Assembly: GCF_000276665.1 (NCBI RefSeq)
Contig: NW_004955404.1
Location: 28,240,535-28,304,534, forward strand
Direction: 5' to 3'
Source: Chinchilla lanigera
Taxonomy: Eukaryota; Chordata; Mammalia; Rodentia; Chinchillidae
DNA length: 64,000 nucleotides
The notes below the pieces were generated by a model, which was not told the DNA's origin, made no database searches, and saw only the letters and a program-made list of their open reading frames with translations. This document shows positions 12,240 through 23,280 of the stretch, one piece after another; within the stretch, counting starts at the first letter, position 1; the number at the start of each line of letters is the position of its first letter. The translations under genes and the position numbers were made by a program.

Positions 12240-12628
12240 AAAATTAACCAAAACAAAAGAGGTATAGGTGTATTATTATCAGACAAAATAGGCTTTAAGA
12301 CAAAAAGTCTTACTATTATGTACAAAGTTCCTAAGTAATAATAAAATACTGAAATCACCAGGAAGGTATATTAACTCTAAACTTGTATGTCTCTAACATA
12401 ATATTTTAAACATATAAAGTAAAAATGGATAGAACCACGGGAAAATCAGCCCACCAAAAACAGGGAAAAATCAGTTACGTCTAATTTTGGTTATTATCAT
12501 ATCCAAGAGAGAAAATTTAATGAAGTTATAACAGTTTGAACAACAATTAAAAAGCCTGATCTAGTAGAAACTGCCACCAAACTTCAAAAGAGTATATACT
12601 TTCTTTTAGCACACTTAGGACATTTACC

Positions 12629-12774
12629 AAACGAAACCAAACCAAGCCAAACCAAACCAAATCAAACCAAGCCAAACCAGAAATGCCAAAAAAACTAAAA
12701 CCAAAACCAAGACCAAAACCAAAACCAAAACCAAAACCAAAACCAAAACCAAACAAAACAAAAAAACCCCCACC
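12629..12774. repeat. (CCAAA)n to (CCAAAA)n microsatellite
   Basis: Pentamers grade into hexamers. The phenylalanine/glycine-rich minus-strand frame at 12547-12804 is a repeat artefact. It interrupts the L1M fragment. Like the tract at 58.68 kb, it may have grown from a retroposon tail. Confidence 0.93.
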
Positions 12775-12860
12775 AGAACTACATTGAAAAGCAAGGCTCA
12801 ACATACCTCAAAGAATTGAGATTCATCTTATAGACGCTGATATATAATCTACAGTTCTCA

Positions 12861-14074
12861 GATCCCTAGAATTTCTGGAGCCTCTGGTAAACCTCTGAGC
12901 AAGAACAACTTTGTCAGTCACTCTGTGTGGGAAAATTCTGGCGATGTTTGGAAGAGTTACAACCTCTTGTGAAGTTGCTAGGAAAGAGGATGGATAGATT
13001 TTGGTGTAAGTTGACTTCTGAGCTGCTTTCAACAATGCCTCTGTATGAATATATATACTTCTCTTGCAAAAAATGCAAAGAAGGAAATGGAATTGGAGTT
13101 AAATGAGGAAAGGCTGGAAAGAATTCAGTTAATCAGCAGCTTTAGGTACCCAGCTTCTAGGAAGAGGAGTTATTGGAAATCCAGCTGAAACAAGGAGAAG
13201 AGATGTTTAGTTTATTAGAGAGGAATGAAAAATGTTCAGGTGTTGAACTATGTCAGAGGAGGTCAGATTATATGAGTTAATGTGAAACTAACCAATTCTG
13301 CAATGGCTGTTTCATGCTGTGTCTACAATTTAGGGCCATTTCTTCCAGGGGGTATATGCTATATGTACAGCCACATGCAATTTTAATTTTCCAGATAATA
13401 TCCTCATTTTGATTCCTTTTACTGCTTTTTCTTATTGTCCAATCTGTATAGTTGGTGCAGCACTTTAATTATTATTCCTTTACGTTTTAGTTTTTACCTA
13501 GACGCTATGAAAGTAATTGCCACACATATACATCACGAGTCTCCTTTGATTATTCTTCCTTTAAGGAGAGCAGGTAATTCTGGAAGCAGGGATTATTAAG
13601 TGCTGGTTGGGCACTAACCTTTACTACTGACATTACCTATTAAGTATCTGTAAAGGAAAGAATAAAATGGCAGCTTTTTAGAGCCCATTTGTGACTCATA
13701 AAATATGGGTTAAAACCTCTCATTTTATTACACTTTTACTTCTGCAATTATTACTGTAAGTGATAGAACAGTGCAGGGCAATCAAGAAATCAACTCTTTC
13801 CATTCCTACACAGAGCTTCTGATTCTCTGGGAATGTTACTGGATCCCAAATTTGAAGACCACCCAAGAATGTCTAGAGAATAGTTTGTTGAAATAAAGAG
13901 AATAAATAACAAATAGACAACTAATGATAAATTAACTCCAAGTAAAGTAGAGTAATAAGACTAATGCTAAGACCATACGCATCTCCAGAACCCTTGGCTC
14001 CGTACAACCTGCTGATGCACTGCTTTGCACCTAGGGATGAACCCAGGAGATTTGCTCAGTGTCTCCACACCTTA
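12861..14074. other. Unassigned sequence, no gene seen
   Basis: AT-rich sequence without recognisable repeat or exon. The minus-strand frame at 12823-13035 has no domain. Confidence 0.4.
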
Positions 14075-14225
14075 ATTTGCTCCTTCAGACAATGAGTGAT
14101 AAGATCGTACATATGAAGTTTGAGCTGTGCAGGACTAGGTGAGCTGATGGATGGATGGAAAACTCTACCACCAGTTCTGACAGGTAACAAGTGGTCAATA
14201 AATGTTACTTAATGTTAATTATTTC
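14075..14225 (+). mobile_element. MIR SINE, 3' part
   Basis: The end 'taacaagtggtcaataaatgttacttaatgttaatta' matches the MIR 3' end, preceded by a loosely matching core with a GATG-rich patch. Confidence 0.55.
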
Positions 14226-14929
14226 CATGGTTCTATTATAGTTAACAATTCTGTTTTCTTTTCCATGATTCATTAGATTACCTTCTGCGGTGCCTGATGT
14301 GTTGTTTGTGAAGCTCTTTGACTGGTAGTCTTTTTATTTTTTCCCAGATTTTGATATGTGCCTGAACCAGTAAATCACAATGGACTCTTCACAGTAAAAG
14401 CCTCTTGCTTTATTTGGGAGTGGATGGGAGATAATAAATCTAAATATTATTCCTTACAAATACTGGTGATTGCCTCCTAACTTCAAAGCATTGTCTTTTA
14501 GTTGTAAGAATAAGCCATGGTGGCTGGTTTCAAGAATTTATGGTGTAATATAGTACACAGATACAGACACTATTACTGTCATATGATAGAGCTAAGGAGG
14601 GGTATGTAAGGGAAGGGGAAGTGTGCCTGGATTAAGATTCAGATTTAAATTAAACCAATATTTAACCAATAAGCTACTGGATTTCAGGCACTTTTCTTAG
14701 TATTCACTGTTATTTCGTATTGAACCAATCACCCACAGCTTTAAATTGGAACATTAGTTATTGTGATATGCAGTAATCACTTTAAAATCCCATTGCAATA
14801 GTGTTATTTAAGATACTTCTGCATTTCAAGTCAGGAGAAAAGATAAAAGGGTCTGTAAGAGAAAGTTTGCATTGCTGCTTAGGAGAACCACTTTCCTTGG
14901 TTCTTCCTAGATGTTGTACTGTTATTCAT
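14226..14929. other. Unassigned sequence, no gene seen
   Basis: AT-rich. I saw no repeat family, exon or structured RNA. Confidence 0.4.
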
Positions 14930-15130
14930 TCATTCACTTCATTATGTCATTTATCAAGGATTTATTTAACTCCTGCTATATGCCCAAAACTGTGCTAAGA
15001 ATTCAAGATTGAAAGATGAAAAAGCAGCATTTTCCAGACTCAGGTTTACAGTTTAGTTAAAAACAACAGTGATGTATCAGCAGATATTCTACTACATCAT
15101 GTGATAAATTCTATAACTGAGGAAAGGACT
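14930..15130 (-). mobile_element. L2 3' end, antisense
   Basis: 'catttatcaaggatttatttaactcctgctatatgcccaaaactgtgctaagaattcaag' is the reverse complement of the L2 tail (..tgctcaataaatatttgttg). Diverged, with no coding part. Confidence 0.6.
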
Positions 15131-15334
15131 GTTGTATATGTGGTGTTCCTTGAATTAGGTCTAATTTGTCTGTGGGGAAGATAAAAGTTGGTGAATCATG
15201 TCTTTGTGCTTATTGATTGCTTGGGCACTTTTGTAATCCTTAATTTTCTGCTATACACACCCCAGGCTCACGGTGGATACCAGGCCCAGGGTACAGGGCT
15301 TCTCTTTTTATTCATCATCTAATCACCCCCCAAA

Positions 15335-15975
15335 GTATTTTTCTTTTCTTTTCTTTTCTTTTCCTTTTTTAATTTTAAAGAGAGAAAAACAAAAACAAAG
15401 TAACAGCACAGACAAAAACAAAACAGCACAATAACAATAAAGGGTACAGAATTTCAAAACAATGTTAGGAAATTAACAATGGTTGTTATATTACATATGG
15501 TTATCTTCAATGCAGTTGCTTAGATTACCAGATGTAAGAATGCAAGATTGATCAAGCAATTAAACATTAACTCTTCCTTTCAATAAGTCACTAGAAATTA
15601 GTAGTACAATTATCTTAGCTATGTTGTGTGTATATAGATATTTCCCTTCTTTTTCTCCTTTTCCCCATCCCTTTCTCTTTTAAAAAAAGTTAAGCATAAC
15701 AATGATACCGAGTTTCAAAACAGGTTATTAGGACAGTTACAACAGTTGATACATTGTGTATTACAGTTTTCCTAGTAGTTATTCAGAGTAGAAAATATAT
15801 GCATGCTATCTTGTCTGTACAACATTAACACAAGACTTTCTTTTTAATGAACTGAGGGAAACGAGCTGTATAACGAACTTAACTGTCTTGTATGTATATA
15901 TATTTTTCCTTTTTTTCTTTCTTCATTGCCCCTTTTCCCACCCCAGTTTGTCTTTTCTTTTGAACAGTATTAATT
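15335..15975 (-). mobile_element. Unclassified A-tailed interspersed repeat with internal repeats
   Basis: The left end is a TTTTC-type tail, so the element lies on the minus strand. Part of it (15440-15550) is the reverse complement of 12056-12170. Inside, a module containing 'tttcaaaaca..ttaggac' recurs about 260 bp apart (15448 and 15707), each time next to a CT-rich block (15340, 15640 and 15900). I cannot assign it to a named family. A divergent L1 3' UTR is one possibility. Confidence 0.6.
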
Positions 15976-16144
15976 ACTGCTAGATGGTACTTCTCCTCTT
16001 ACAGAGTCAGAGTTTCAGTGGGAGCACCTTGAAGAAGCAATAGCTCAAATACAAAACGAATGTGATGGGGGCCTTTGGTTAACGCGCCTGCCTGGGGGCT
16101 CTACCTGTCCCACCATAGAGGGTCTTGCGTCACATGGTGAGAAG

Positions 16145-16260
16145 AATGGATCTGGAAAGTGGACAGCTGAGTTTTAATGCTCGTTCCTGTGTATCTTGCA
16201 GTTTTGTGCAAGTTGTTCAGCCTCACTCAGTCTGTTTCCTTATTATTACTACAGTAAGAT
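16145..16260 (+). mobile_element. MIR SINE, core region
   Basis: 'agctgagttttaatgctcg..gtgcaagttgttcagcctcactcagtctgtttccttattattactac' parallels the MIR core and 3' region. Confidence 0.5.
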
Positions 16261-16530
16261 TTGCCATTTCAGAGAGCCATGCAGCTAAAGTACGAGCTGC
16301 CTAATGCAGTGTTCTATAGGTTGCAGGCAAGTCACAATCTGGAGAAGACAATAATAGGCAAGGCTACAATACAGAGTGCCACGATAGTTGAAGCTATTAA
16401 GGGGGAAAAAGGTAGAGGGGAAGGTATCTTTTGGCGTGATTTGCAATTTTAATAGGGCAACCACAGAAAACCTTATTATAATGGGGATGCTTGATTCAAG
16501 CCGTGAAAATAAATGAGGAAAATGAAAAAA

Positions 16531-16632
16531 AAAAATCACGATATATCATGTACAGGCACAAATTCCCTAAGATGAATGTTAACACTGTATATATTTAAAA
16601 TGTACCAGTAAAATTAATTAAAAAAAAAAACC
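16531..16632 (+). mobile_element. L1 3' terminal fragment, sense
   Basis: 'tatatcatgtacaggcacaaattccctaagatgaatg..gtaccagtaaaattaattaaaaaaaaaa' is the sense version of the L1 end seen antisense at 10.6, 53.8 and 61.3 kb, with its own poly(A) tail. It is severely 5'-truncated, at about 100 bp. Confidence 0.75.
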
Positions 16633-16672
16633 GAGGAAACGAGTCATGAGGAAACGAATCATAAGGAAACCT
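16633..16672. repeat. Short tandem GAGGAAACGAGTCAT-like repeat
   Basis: Three imperfect units of about 16 bp (gaggaaacgagtcat, gaggaaacgaatcat, aaggaaacctgaag) directly follow the L1 poly(A). Confidence 0.6.
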
Positions 16673-16769
16673 GAAGGAAGAAAGTTTCAGAAAGTGAAAA
16701 CAGCCAGTGCAAAGCCTGGCGGATCTTAAAATATACAAGAATGCCAGTGTGGCTGGGAGGAGTGTGTGC

Positions 16770-16806
16770 CTGAGTGCGTGCGTGCATGCGTGCGTGCGTG
16801 CATGCT
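16770..16806. repeat. (GTGC)n microsatellite
   Basis: Alternating gtgc/gcat units, alternating purine-pyrimidine throughout. This is a sequence type able to adopt Z-DNA. Confidence 0.9.
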
Positions 16807-17036
16807 AGAGGGGAGGAAGCAGAAGCAGAAGATGAAGATGGAGAAGAGCCGTGGAGATGGAGGGGACCGAAGGGTGCGAGGGTGCAGATCACTTGGGCTC
16901 TGGATGGTCATTCCAAGAGTTTGGCTTTTACCCTGAGGGAGACAGGAAGCTTTGGAGTTTCTCATGGAAAAGAGCAGCATGTCTTTTTATTATAAAAGAA
17001 TTTCTTAGGAAGAATAGATAATGCACGCATGCAAGT

Positions 17037-17470
17037 ACAGACTGAATATCTTTGATCTGGAATTCTTGAGAATAAGTGTTTTGGATTTCATTTTTTGTGT
17101 TTGGATTTGGGGAGTTTTGCATATGTAGAATGACACATCTTTTTTTTTTTTTTTTTTTTTTCTAGTACCGGAAATCGAACTCACGACCTTGCGCTTGCCA
17201 GGCAAGCACTATGCCGCTGAGCTAAATCCCCAGCCCCTAGAATGATACATCTTGAAGATGGGACCCAATTCTAAATCTGAAAATCATTTCTGTTTTGTAT
17301 CCACCTTGCACACATAACCTGAACGCGATTTTATTAAAATAGTTTTGACTGGAACGCATTGCATCAAGTCACATACATGACCTAGGTTTCATGTTGACAC
17401 TGAAAGCGTTTTGGATTTGGGAGCATTTTGGATTTTGCATTTTGCATGCTACAGGGGCTGCTCATCTGTG
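17037..17470. mobile_element. Tigger-type DNA transposon relic, split by an ID
   Basis: The ends are inverted ('gactgaatatctttgatctgg' against 'ggggctgctcatctg'). The interior repeats the 'ttttggatttgg..gcattttggattttgc' pattern of a common Tigger MER family. No transposase frame survives. Confidence 0.65.
17141..17237 (-). mobile_element. ID SINE, antisense, with target duplication
   Basis: About 22 T's, then 'taccggaaatcgaactcacgaccttgcgcttgccaggcaagcactatgccgctgagctaaatccccagcccc'. It is flanked by TAGAATGACACATCT (17126-17140) and TAGAATGATACATCT (17238-17252), a 15-bp target duplication with one mismatch. Close to the lineage consensus, so fairly young. Confidence 0.93.
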
Positions 17471-18069
17471 TAATCAAATGTTTACGGTAGGATCTAAACT
17501 GTGGATATCGGCTATAAACACTATAAAAATGTTTTGCACCCAATTGTATGTTTGAAATTTTTCATAATACAGTTTGAGAACCTAAGACTGATTCAGGATG
17601 ATGATGTGGGAAAGCCTGAAGGGGCAGAGGCAGAGCAGGAGCACCAGTCGGAGGGGAGGGGTGGTGGCTTGCAGCGAGCAGTGGTACTGAAGGTGGGGAG
17701 AGGGCTTTGAGTCCCTCTGCTTTTCAGAGGGAGAGCCGTGAGAATTTAGTTGGAGACTGCTTGTGTGATGGAGAAAGGGGTCAAGTTTGTTATTCTGCTG
17801 TTTGGCTGAGCAGCCGGACAAGTGTAGCTGCCTATCGTAGGTAACTGCCGGGGTGCTCTGTTCCGTGGTTTAATTTCAGAAGGGCATTACTCCAAGGGAA
17901 AGCAGATGAATTTGGTTTCGTGTTTTCCTTTCCCAAAGACCTTCGTAGTTTCCCCATCCTGAGGCATCCGGTTATCTCATGTGGATTCTCCTGGCCTGAT
18001 ACATTCCTGCTGCTTATTGCATGCTATCACCCAAAATTCGGTGTTGATATGGAATAGAAATAGCATACA
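17471..18069. other. Unassigned, possibly an ancient mammalian repeat
   Basis: 17500-17580 ends like an L1 3' end ('caattgtatgtttgaaatttttcataatac'). 17585-17830 is purine-rich and, with 16870-16990 on the other side of the Tigger, resembles an old interspersed repeat that I cannot name. The minus-strand frame at 17582-17821 has no domain. Confidence 0.35.
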
Positions 18070-18200
18070 ACTTGCAGTCAGAAAACCGGGATCCTGTGCT
18101 TGAGACACATTGCTGAACTTTCACACCTCTGTTTCCTTACTCATAAAATGCGTCTGAAAATGCACACTTCAGGAGTATATGGAAACTGAGAAAATGAGTG
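18070..18200 (+). mobile_element. MIR SINE
   Basis: 'cagtcagaaaaccgggatcctgtgcttgagacacattgctgaactttcacacctctgtttccttactcataaaatg' follows the MIR body in order. Confidence 0.65.
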
Positions 18201-18267
18201 AAGAAATATTTGGTTTGACAGGGTGCATAGTCAGTTTAGTCTTTTCTATTTTTTCGTACTCCACTCC

Positions 18268-18618
18268 TGTCTTGGTTGGTTTCCTCTCGTTGCTGGGACA
18301 AAATACCTGATGCCCAAAATTAAGGAAGGAAAGCTTTATTTCACTTACACTTTGTGGAGGTTTCAGTCCATACTTGGCAGGTTACAAGGCAGAGTCGCAC
18401 ATGGCAGAGGGCTACAGCTCTTGGTGGCAGAACACAGCAAAATCAACAATCACTAAAAGGGAGGAATGGCGGCAAGCAGCCTCTTCCTCTCCCTTACATA
18501 TGCAAACTATGCACCCCAGGGCTGGTGTAGCTCTCACACCCATAATCAATCAAACTTTAAAAGCCTGCCCCATGGCCGCATGAGGCTTTGGGGGGACACC
18601 CAGACACAAACCAAAACA
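18268..18618 (-). mobile_element. Solo LTR, MaLR-like, antisense, 5-bp target duplication
   Basis: The 351-bp element begins TGTCTTGG and ends AAAACA on the plus strand. It is flanked by ACTCC at 18263-18267 and 18619-18623. The left two thirds ('gacaaaatacctgatgcccaaaatt', 'tttgtggaggtttcagtccatacttgg', 'gggaggaatggcggcaagcagcc') match the reverse complement of the 399-bp LTR family below. The right end ('gcatgaggctttggggggacaccc') instead looks like generic MaLR. No internal viral genes are present. Confidence 0.88.
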
Positions 18619-18623
18619 ACTCC

Positions 18624-20199
18624 CCAATGAAATATACCTATTTTTTCTCTCTCTCACTACCCTGAAGGCCAATGACTTGCAGAGTTTCACAGAATTCCTG
18701 GAGTTCTATGGTGACATCCTCAAGTTCTCCGCATTGACCTAGGACATAGGATACTGGCTTCCAAGCCTGCTTCTCCTCACCATGTGCTGAGTGACTTTCA
18801 TAAGTTCCTTAGACTTTATGCCATTCACTTATCGTCCTGATACTCTGTAAGCTTTCTTCCTTCCACATATAAAAATTTCCCCACAGAAAGCTCATTTGGT
18901 TCTTCTAATGGCTCTAGCACTTCCCAATTGTAAAGACAGTATTCTCACCTGTTTGGTCTAAATAATTTTGGAGTGTAAAGGTAGGATTTTTCAGATTAAT
19001 ATATATGTGCGTGGGCTGTGCTTAGCCACACATTCAACAAACAGATGTTAACTGAATGCTTATCCCTGGCTGTGTACAGAGGCAAGCACTTTGCACCTGC
19101 CCCCCTTCATGCTCTTCCAGCTATTTCCTGGTACTTTCCAGACTGTGCTGAGCTTAGAAGTGTTTATAGATAGGAAAAAGAGCTGGTAACAGGTTCTGAA
19201 ACACAAGAAAGTTATTGTAATAAATTCATTGATCTTTCAGCCATTTAGGTGAGATGTGGCTTAAAAGGATGTTTCTAAAGAGATTAAGTGTATCTCTCCT
19301 GAAGATTTGAAGACTGTTGGACATTAATAGTCTTTTGGAATTGTTGAAAAGTTTCTTGCTGGGATAGAGGAGGATGAATTTCAAAGCTCTCATGTCCACT
19401 GAGATATTTAGCAAGTTACAGTGTAACTGTGACATGGCTCCAAGCCACTGCTAACTCTTCCTTTTATGCCCACCTGCATCTCTGATGTCCCCATGACTAA
19501 AGGAAAACTTTTTACTGTTGTTCTCCTGCTATCAAGTTCCTTCTCAGTAAAGGAGGCAGGCCTAGTGGACATTGGAAAAGAAAAAGAAAAGAAATGGGGG
19601 GAAGATTTTTAAAGTTTTCCCCTTCACCCTGCTAACATGGCTCTCTCGAGATAGGATGAAGTAGCTTTATTTTTCACAGTCACTCAGCTAGCAGTCATTG
19701 AGGTTGACTTGCATTTTTGTGGGTGGTTTTGGTTTGAATATGCACAACAGGTTTGTCCTTAAGAACCTCAAGATATGCCAATTATGCTTTCATGTTTACC
19801 AGCAGAGATGGGTATCATAATTAAATAATTTAATAATAGTAGAGATGATCTGTAACTCTTCATTTATCAAAAGTATAGGTATAATACAGTGACAGGTGTT
19901 TGGTGGGGTGAGTAGGAAGGGTGGAGCAACATACATACTGTCACATTACTTTGCAGCTCTGTCCTGTGTAGAAGTACACAAGTGCTAGGTCTGTTGTATT
20001 AATACTACGGTAATAGTATCATTGATTAAAGCATCAGAAATACCAAAGTAAAAAGAAAATCCTCAAAATGAAGAACAATAAAACACTAAAATTCACATTT
20101 TGTCTAATTAATTTTGGTCACCACTCTGTGACACAGTTTTTACAACTTTCAGAAACGATTGATGTCTAACTAACTGCATGGATTTATGGAGTTTTGACA
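18624..20199. other. Unassigned sequence, no gene seen
   Basis: No clear repeat except a weak antisense L2-like phrase at about 19025-19090. The minus-strand 69-codon frame at 19226-19435 shows no domain. Confidence 0.4.
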
Positions 20200-21440
20200 C
20201 TGTCATTACAACCAAGCCAGACAGTTCTATATCCTTAAAAGTTGCCTATGTTTCTTTACAATTTCTCTTTCAGTCTTGCCTTGTCACCCAGATGACTACT
20301 TATCTGCCTTATGTCTCTGTGGTTTGGTTTGCATTTTATAGGATTTTATTTCACATGTGGTCATTTTTTCTGGCTATATTTAGTATAACTATTTTGAGTT
20401 AATCTGTGCTATAGAATATAGCAATGGCTTATTCTTTTGTATTCCTAAGTAAATTACTTTCTTTTGTATTGCTGAGTAGCAATACAGCATACTGATGTAG
20501 AAAAACTTCTTTATACATTCATCTGCTCAGGCTGGGGATATAGCTCAGTGGCACAAGTGCCTGCCTGGCAAGTGCAAGGTCCTGAGTTTGATTCTTGGTA
20601 ACCTGCCACCCCAAGAAAGGTCCACATTCATCTTCTCAAAGATATTTGAATTTTCTGTCTGGATGGCTTCAAATAAAGTGGCAAATATGTGCTCATAAAA
20701 AATATAAGTTGAAAAGAATTAAAGCTGCTATAAACACTCCTATCCAAGTCTTCGTGAAGACATGCACCCCTATGAAAATGTGTCTTAGCTGAACACCTAA
20801 GAATGGGATTGCTGAGTTGCATCATATAGTATGTTTAACTATAAAATGGTTAAAATGCTTTCCAAATTGCTTTTACAAGTTTATATTTCCTCTATCAATA
20901 TATAAAAGTTCCAGGATCTCTGCACTCTTACCAACACTTTGTGTGGAGAATCTTCTTAATTTTAGTCATTTTTCTCAAAATATAGTGAGACCTCATTGTG
21001 ATTTTAATTGGCATTTCCTTGATGGCTAATGATACTGGAAGTTTTTAGTGTGGTTGTCATTGATCTGTACATTTTCTTTGCTCAAATATCTGTTAAAATC
21101 CTAACCATTTGAATACCTGGATTTTTTTTTTTTTTGCCTTGGATTAAATGATGAATTCTGCATGTATCCCATGTATGTCTTTTTTCATGTAGTATATGCT
21201 TGTAAATGTTTTCTCCCAGTTTGAAAATTTCCCTTCATTTTACAGTAGTGTCTTTTGAAGAACAAAATTTTAATTTTGATAAATTTCAATGTATTATTTT
21301 ATCTTATAGTTTGTGATTTTTTGTTTTATATTTAAATCTTTGCCAAGCCAAATGTCATTAAGATTTTTCCTATGTTTTATTCCAAAATTTTTGTACATTT
21401 AAGCATTACATTTAGTTCTAAGGTACATTTTTGAATTTAA
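20200..21440 (-). mobile_element. L1M ORF2 3' part, antisense (non-inverted half)
   Basis: Antisense L1M landmarks run in order: 'aagaatgggattgctgagttgcatcatatag', 'gtgagacctcattgtgattttaattggcatttccttgatgg', 'tgtaaatgttttctcccagttt', 'ttttgaagaacaaaattttaattttgat', 'ctttgccaagccaaatgtca'. It stops where the sense-oriented piece at 21465 would join in an intact L1. Frames are broken and an ID is inserted at 20530. Confidence 0.8.
20530..20623 (+). mobile_element. ID SINE with target duplication
   Basis: 'ggctggggatatagctcagtggcacaagtgcctgcctggcaagtgcaaggtcctgagtttgattcttgg' is a full ID body. It is flanked by ACATTCATCTGCTCA (20515-20529) and ACATTCATCTTCTCA (20624-20638). It lies inside the antisense L1M. 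Confidence 0.92.
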
Positions 21441-21464
21441 TTTTATACAACAAATGATTGCTTA

Positions 21465-21925
21465 CTAGAATTTTAAAAATACCTAAATGAAGTTATACTG
21501 AGCTCTTAAATCAAAAGACTCAACACTATTTAAGTGTCAGTTCTCCCCAAATTGATTTAGTAATTCAACAGATTCTCAATGTCCAGTAGCCTTTTTTGTA
21601 AAAATTAACAAGCTAATTTAAAAATTTATATGGTATTGAAAATAGCCAAAGTAGCCAAAACAACCTGAAAAAGAACAGAAAATTTAGATGACTTATGATA
21701 CCTAATATCAATATTTACTGTAAAGCTATAGCTTTTGATAGGATGCAGAATTGACAAATAGATGGACAAACAGATTGATGAAACAGAATATAAAATCCAA
21801 CTTTAAACCCATGCATTTGGTCAGCAAGTTTTGAGAAAAGTACCAAGGCTATTTTATGGGGAAAATGGTGCTGGAGCAATTAGATATTTATATGCAATAA
21901 TAAATCTTGATGTATGAACATTTTT
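21465..21925 (+). mobile_element. L1M ORF2 segment, sense (inverted half)
   Basis: Sense L1M landmarks run in order: 'aagactcaacactatttaagtgtcagttctccccaaattgat', 'ttttttgtaaaaattaacaagct', 'aaatttatatggtattg', 'ttactgtaaagctatagc', 'aatggtgctggagcaattagatatttatatgcaa'. In an intact L1 this block lies immediately upstream of the block at 20200-21440, so the pair fits a twin-priming inversion. Confidence 0.75.
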
Positions 21926-22743
21926 GATGAACCATTCTCAAGAACTTAATAACATATGATTTGAATAGGATTTTCAAATAAAAATAATTAGAAATAACAC
22001 CAGTTGAAAAAAGGTAAAATGTTGAATTGAATTATTACTAGATAACTGAGGAAAATTCATATGAAGGATTGTATAGATGGTAATCAGTATTGACAAAAGC
22101 AATTCATTAGGCTCTGCTTTGTCTTCTATAAAAATATGCAAATGAAATTCTAACATACTTCAAATATATAGGGAATAGAAACAGTGAAGTCATGCTCTAT
22201 CATTCTATCTAGTAGGCAATCCAATTTATAAATATACTTAAAAATTAATGAAAAGCAAGATTAGATTGCTTTAAAACAGATTAACCAATCCATAAAGCAA
22301 ACCCTTTTGTATCACTATGTTTATGTCTATTGTGTCTAGATGGAGCCTATATAGCAAATATTACAAAATTGAAATATAAAAGTGAAATAGGTACTAAGAA
22401 GGAAGTTATTTGTAATCAATCCTTACTACTACTTGTGTGCAGCTCTCCATTCTTCACTTGTTATCTCTGTTTCATCACAAAAATAATACTAACCTGTTTT
22501 CGTTCTGAATCCGTTCCCATTTAAACTAACCGGATTTATTAGAGCTTTGCTGCTTTCCACACCAGTAGATGGCATTCTTGTTTTTATTTAATAGTTTTAG
22601 GTTCATGATAAATGTAAGGCTGAGCTAGCTGCTTGAGTCCAAGTTCAGGAGAGCCAATTTCTAATGTCCATGGAAAGGAAAGGAATATACTAAAAATAAG
22701 GATGAAAGTACAGTATCTGATAAGTCAAGATATGTCCCAGAAA
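21926..22743. other. Unassigned AT-rich sequence, no gene seen
   Basis: May include decayed L1 sequence at first. I saw no exon or classified repeat. Confidence 0.4.
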
Positions 22744-23280
22744 TCACTCCTTCTGTACTTTACACTTTGCTGGCTTGGCCAGTGTCAGCTTCAGTGAGGT
22801 AGCTTGGCCTGTGGGGTGGACGGAAACTTCCTTTTCCCTAATATTCTCATCTCCCCAGTTTAGCTCTGCCTCTGACGGGCTAACTCTGCTGCCTCTGAGT
22901 GCTGGCTCAAGCTTTCCGTCTTGTTCTGCTCCTGATCCTCCCTGTGGGATCCCCCCTGGGGGTAGAAGATCAGTGGCCTTGTGGCAAAAGGGTAAGGTCT
23001 TGGGTCTCATACTGACCACTTTGGCAAGGCTTGTGGTCCACCTGACCTCTGTGGTCCTTGTAACTTGACTGCTGTGATCTATTTCCTGAATGGTCCACGG
23101 CTTCCTCCTCTGGCTTTGCAGAGGAGACGGATCCCAGCCACAGTCTCCATCCTGCCCTGTTTTGAGCATCCACCCCCCGGCTCTACCACAGGCTGGCCTT
23201 ACCCTCGGCAGGGCAAGCTGTGGTGAACCTTATAGCTGGCTACTCGCGGTGGCCATCCAGCTACTTTACCAGTGAGAGTA
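22744..23280. other. GC-richer unassigned stretch with an unrecognised open frame
   Basis: A 141-codon frame runs on the minus strand at 22744-23169, one of the longest gap-free frames in the window. It has a low-complexity charged composition, no known domain, and a competing 97-codon frame on the opposite strand at 22775-23068. I see no splice-site or Kozak support. It is probably chance or an unrecognised retroelement. Confidence 0.3.

Larger units (their letters stand above)
11740..12860 (+). mobile_element. L1M endonuclease-region fragment, split by two insertions
   Basis: Three blocks follow the ORF2 endonuclease-coding region in the sense direction: 11740-11893, 12240-12628 ('gtattattatcagacaaaataggctttaagac') and about 12788-12860 ('caaggctcaacatacctcaaagaattgag'). 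Frames are destroyed. The first break holds the insertion at 11895-12239 and the second holds the CCAAA tract. Confidence 0.65.
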
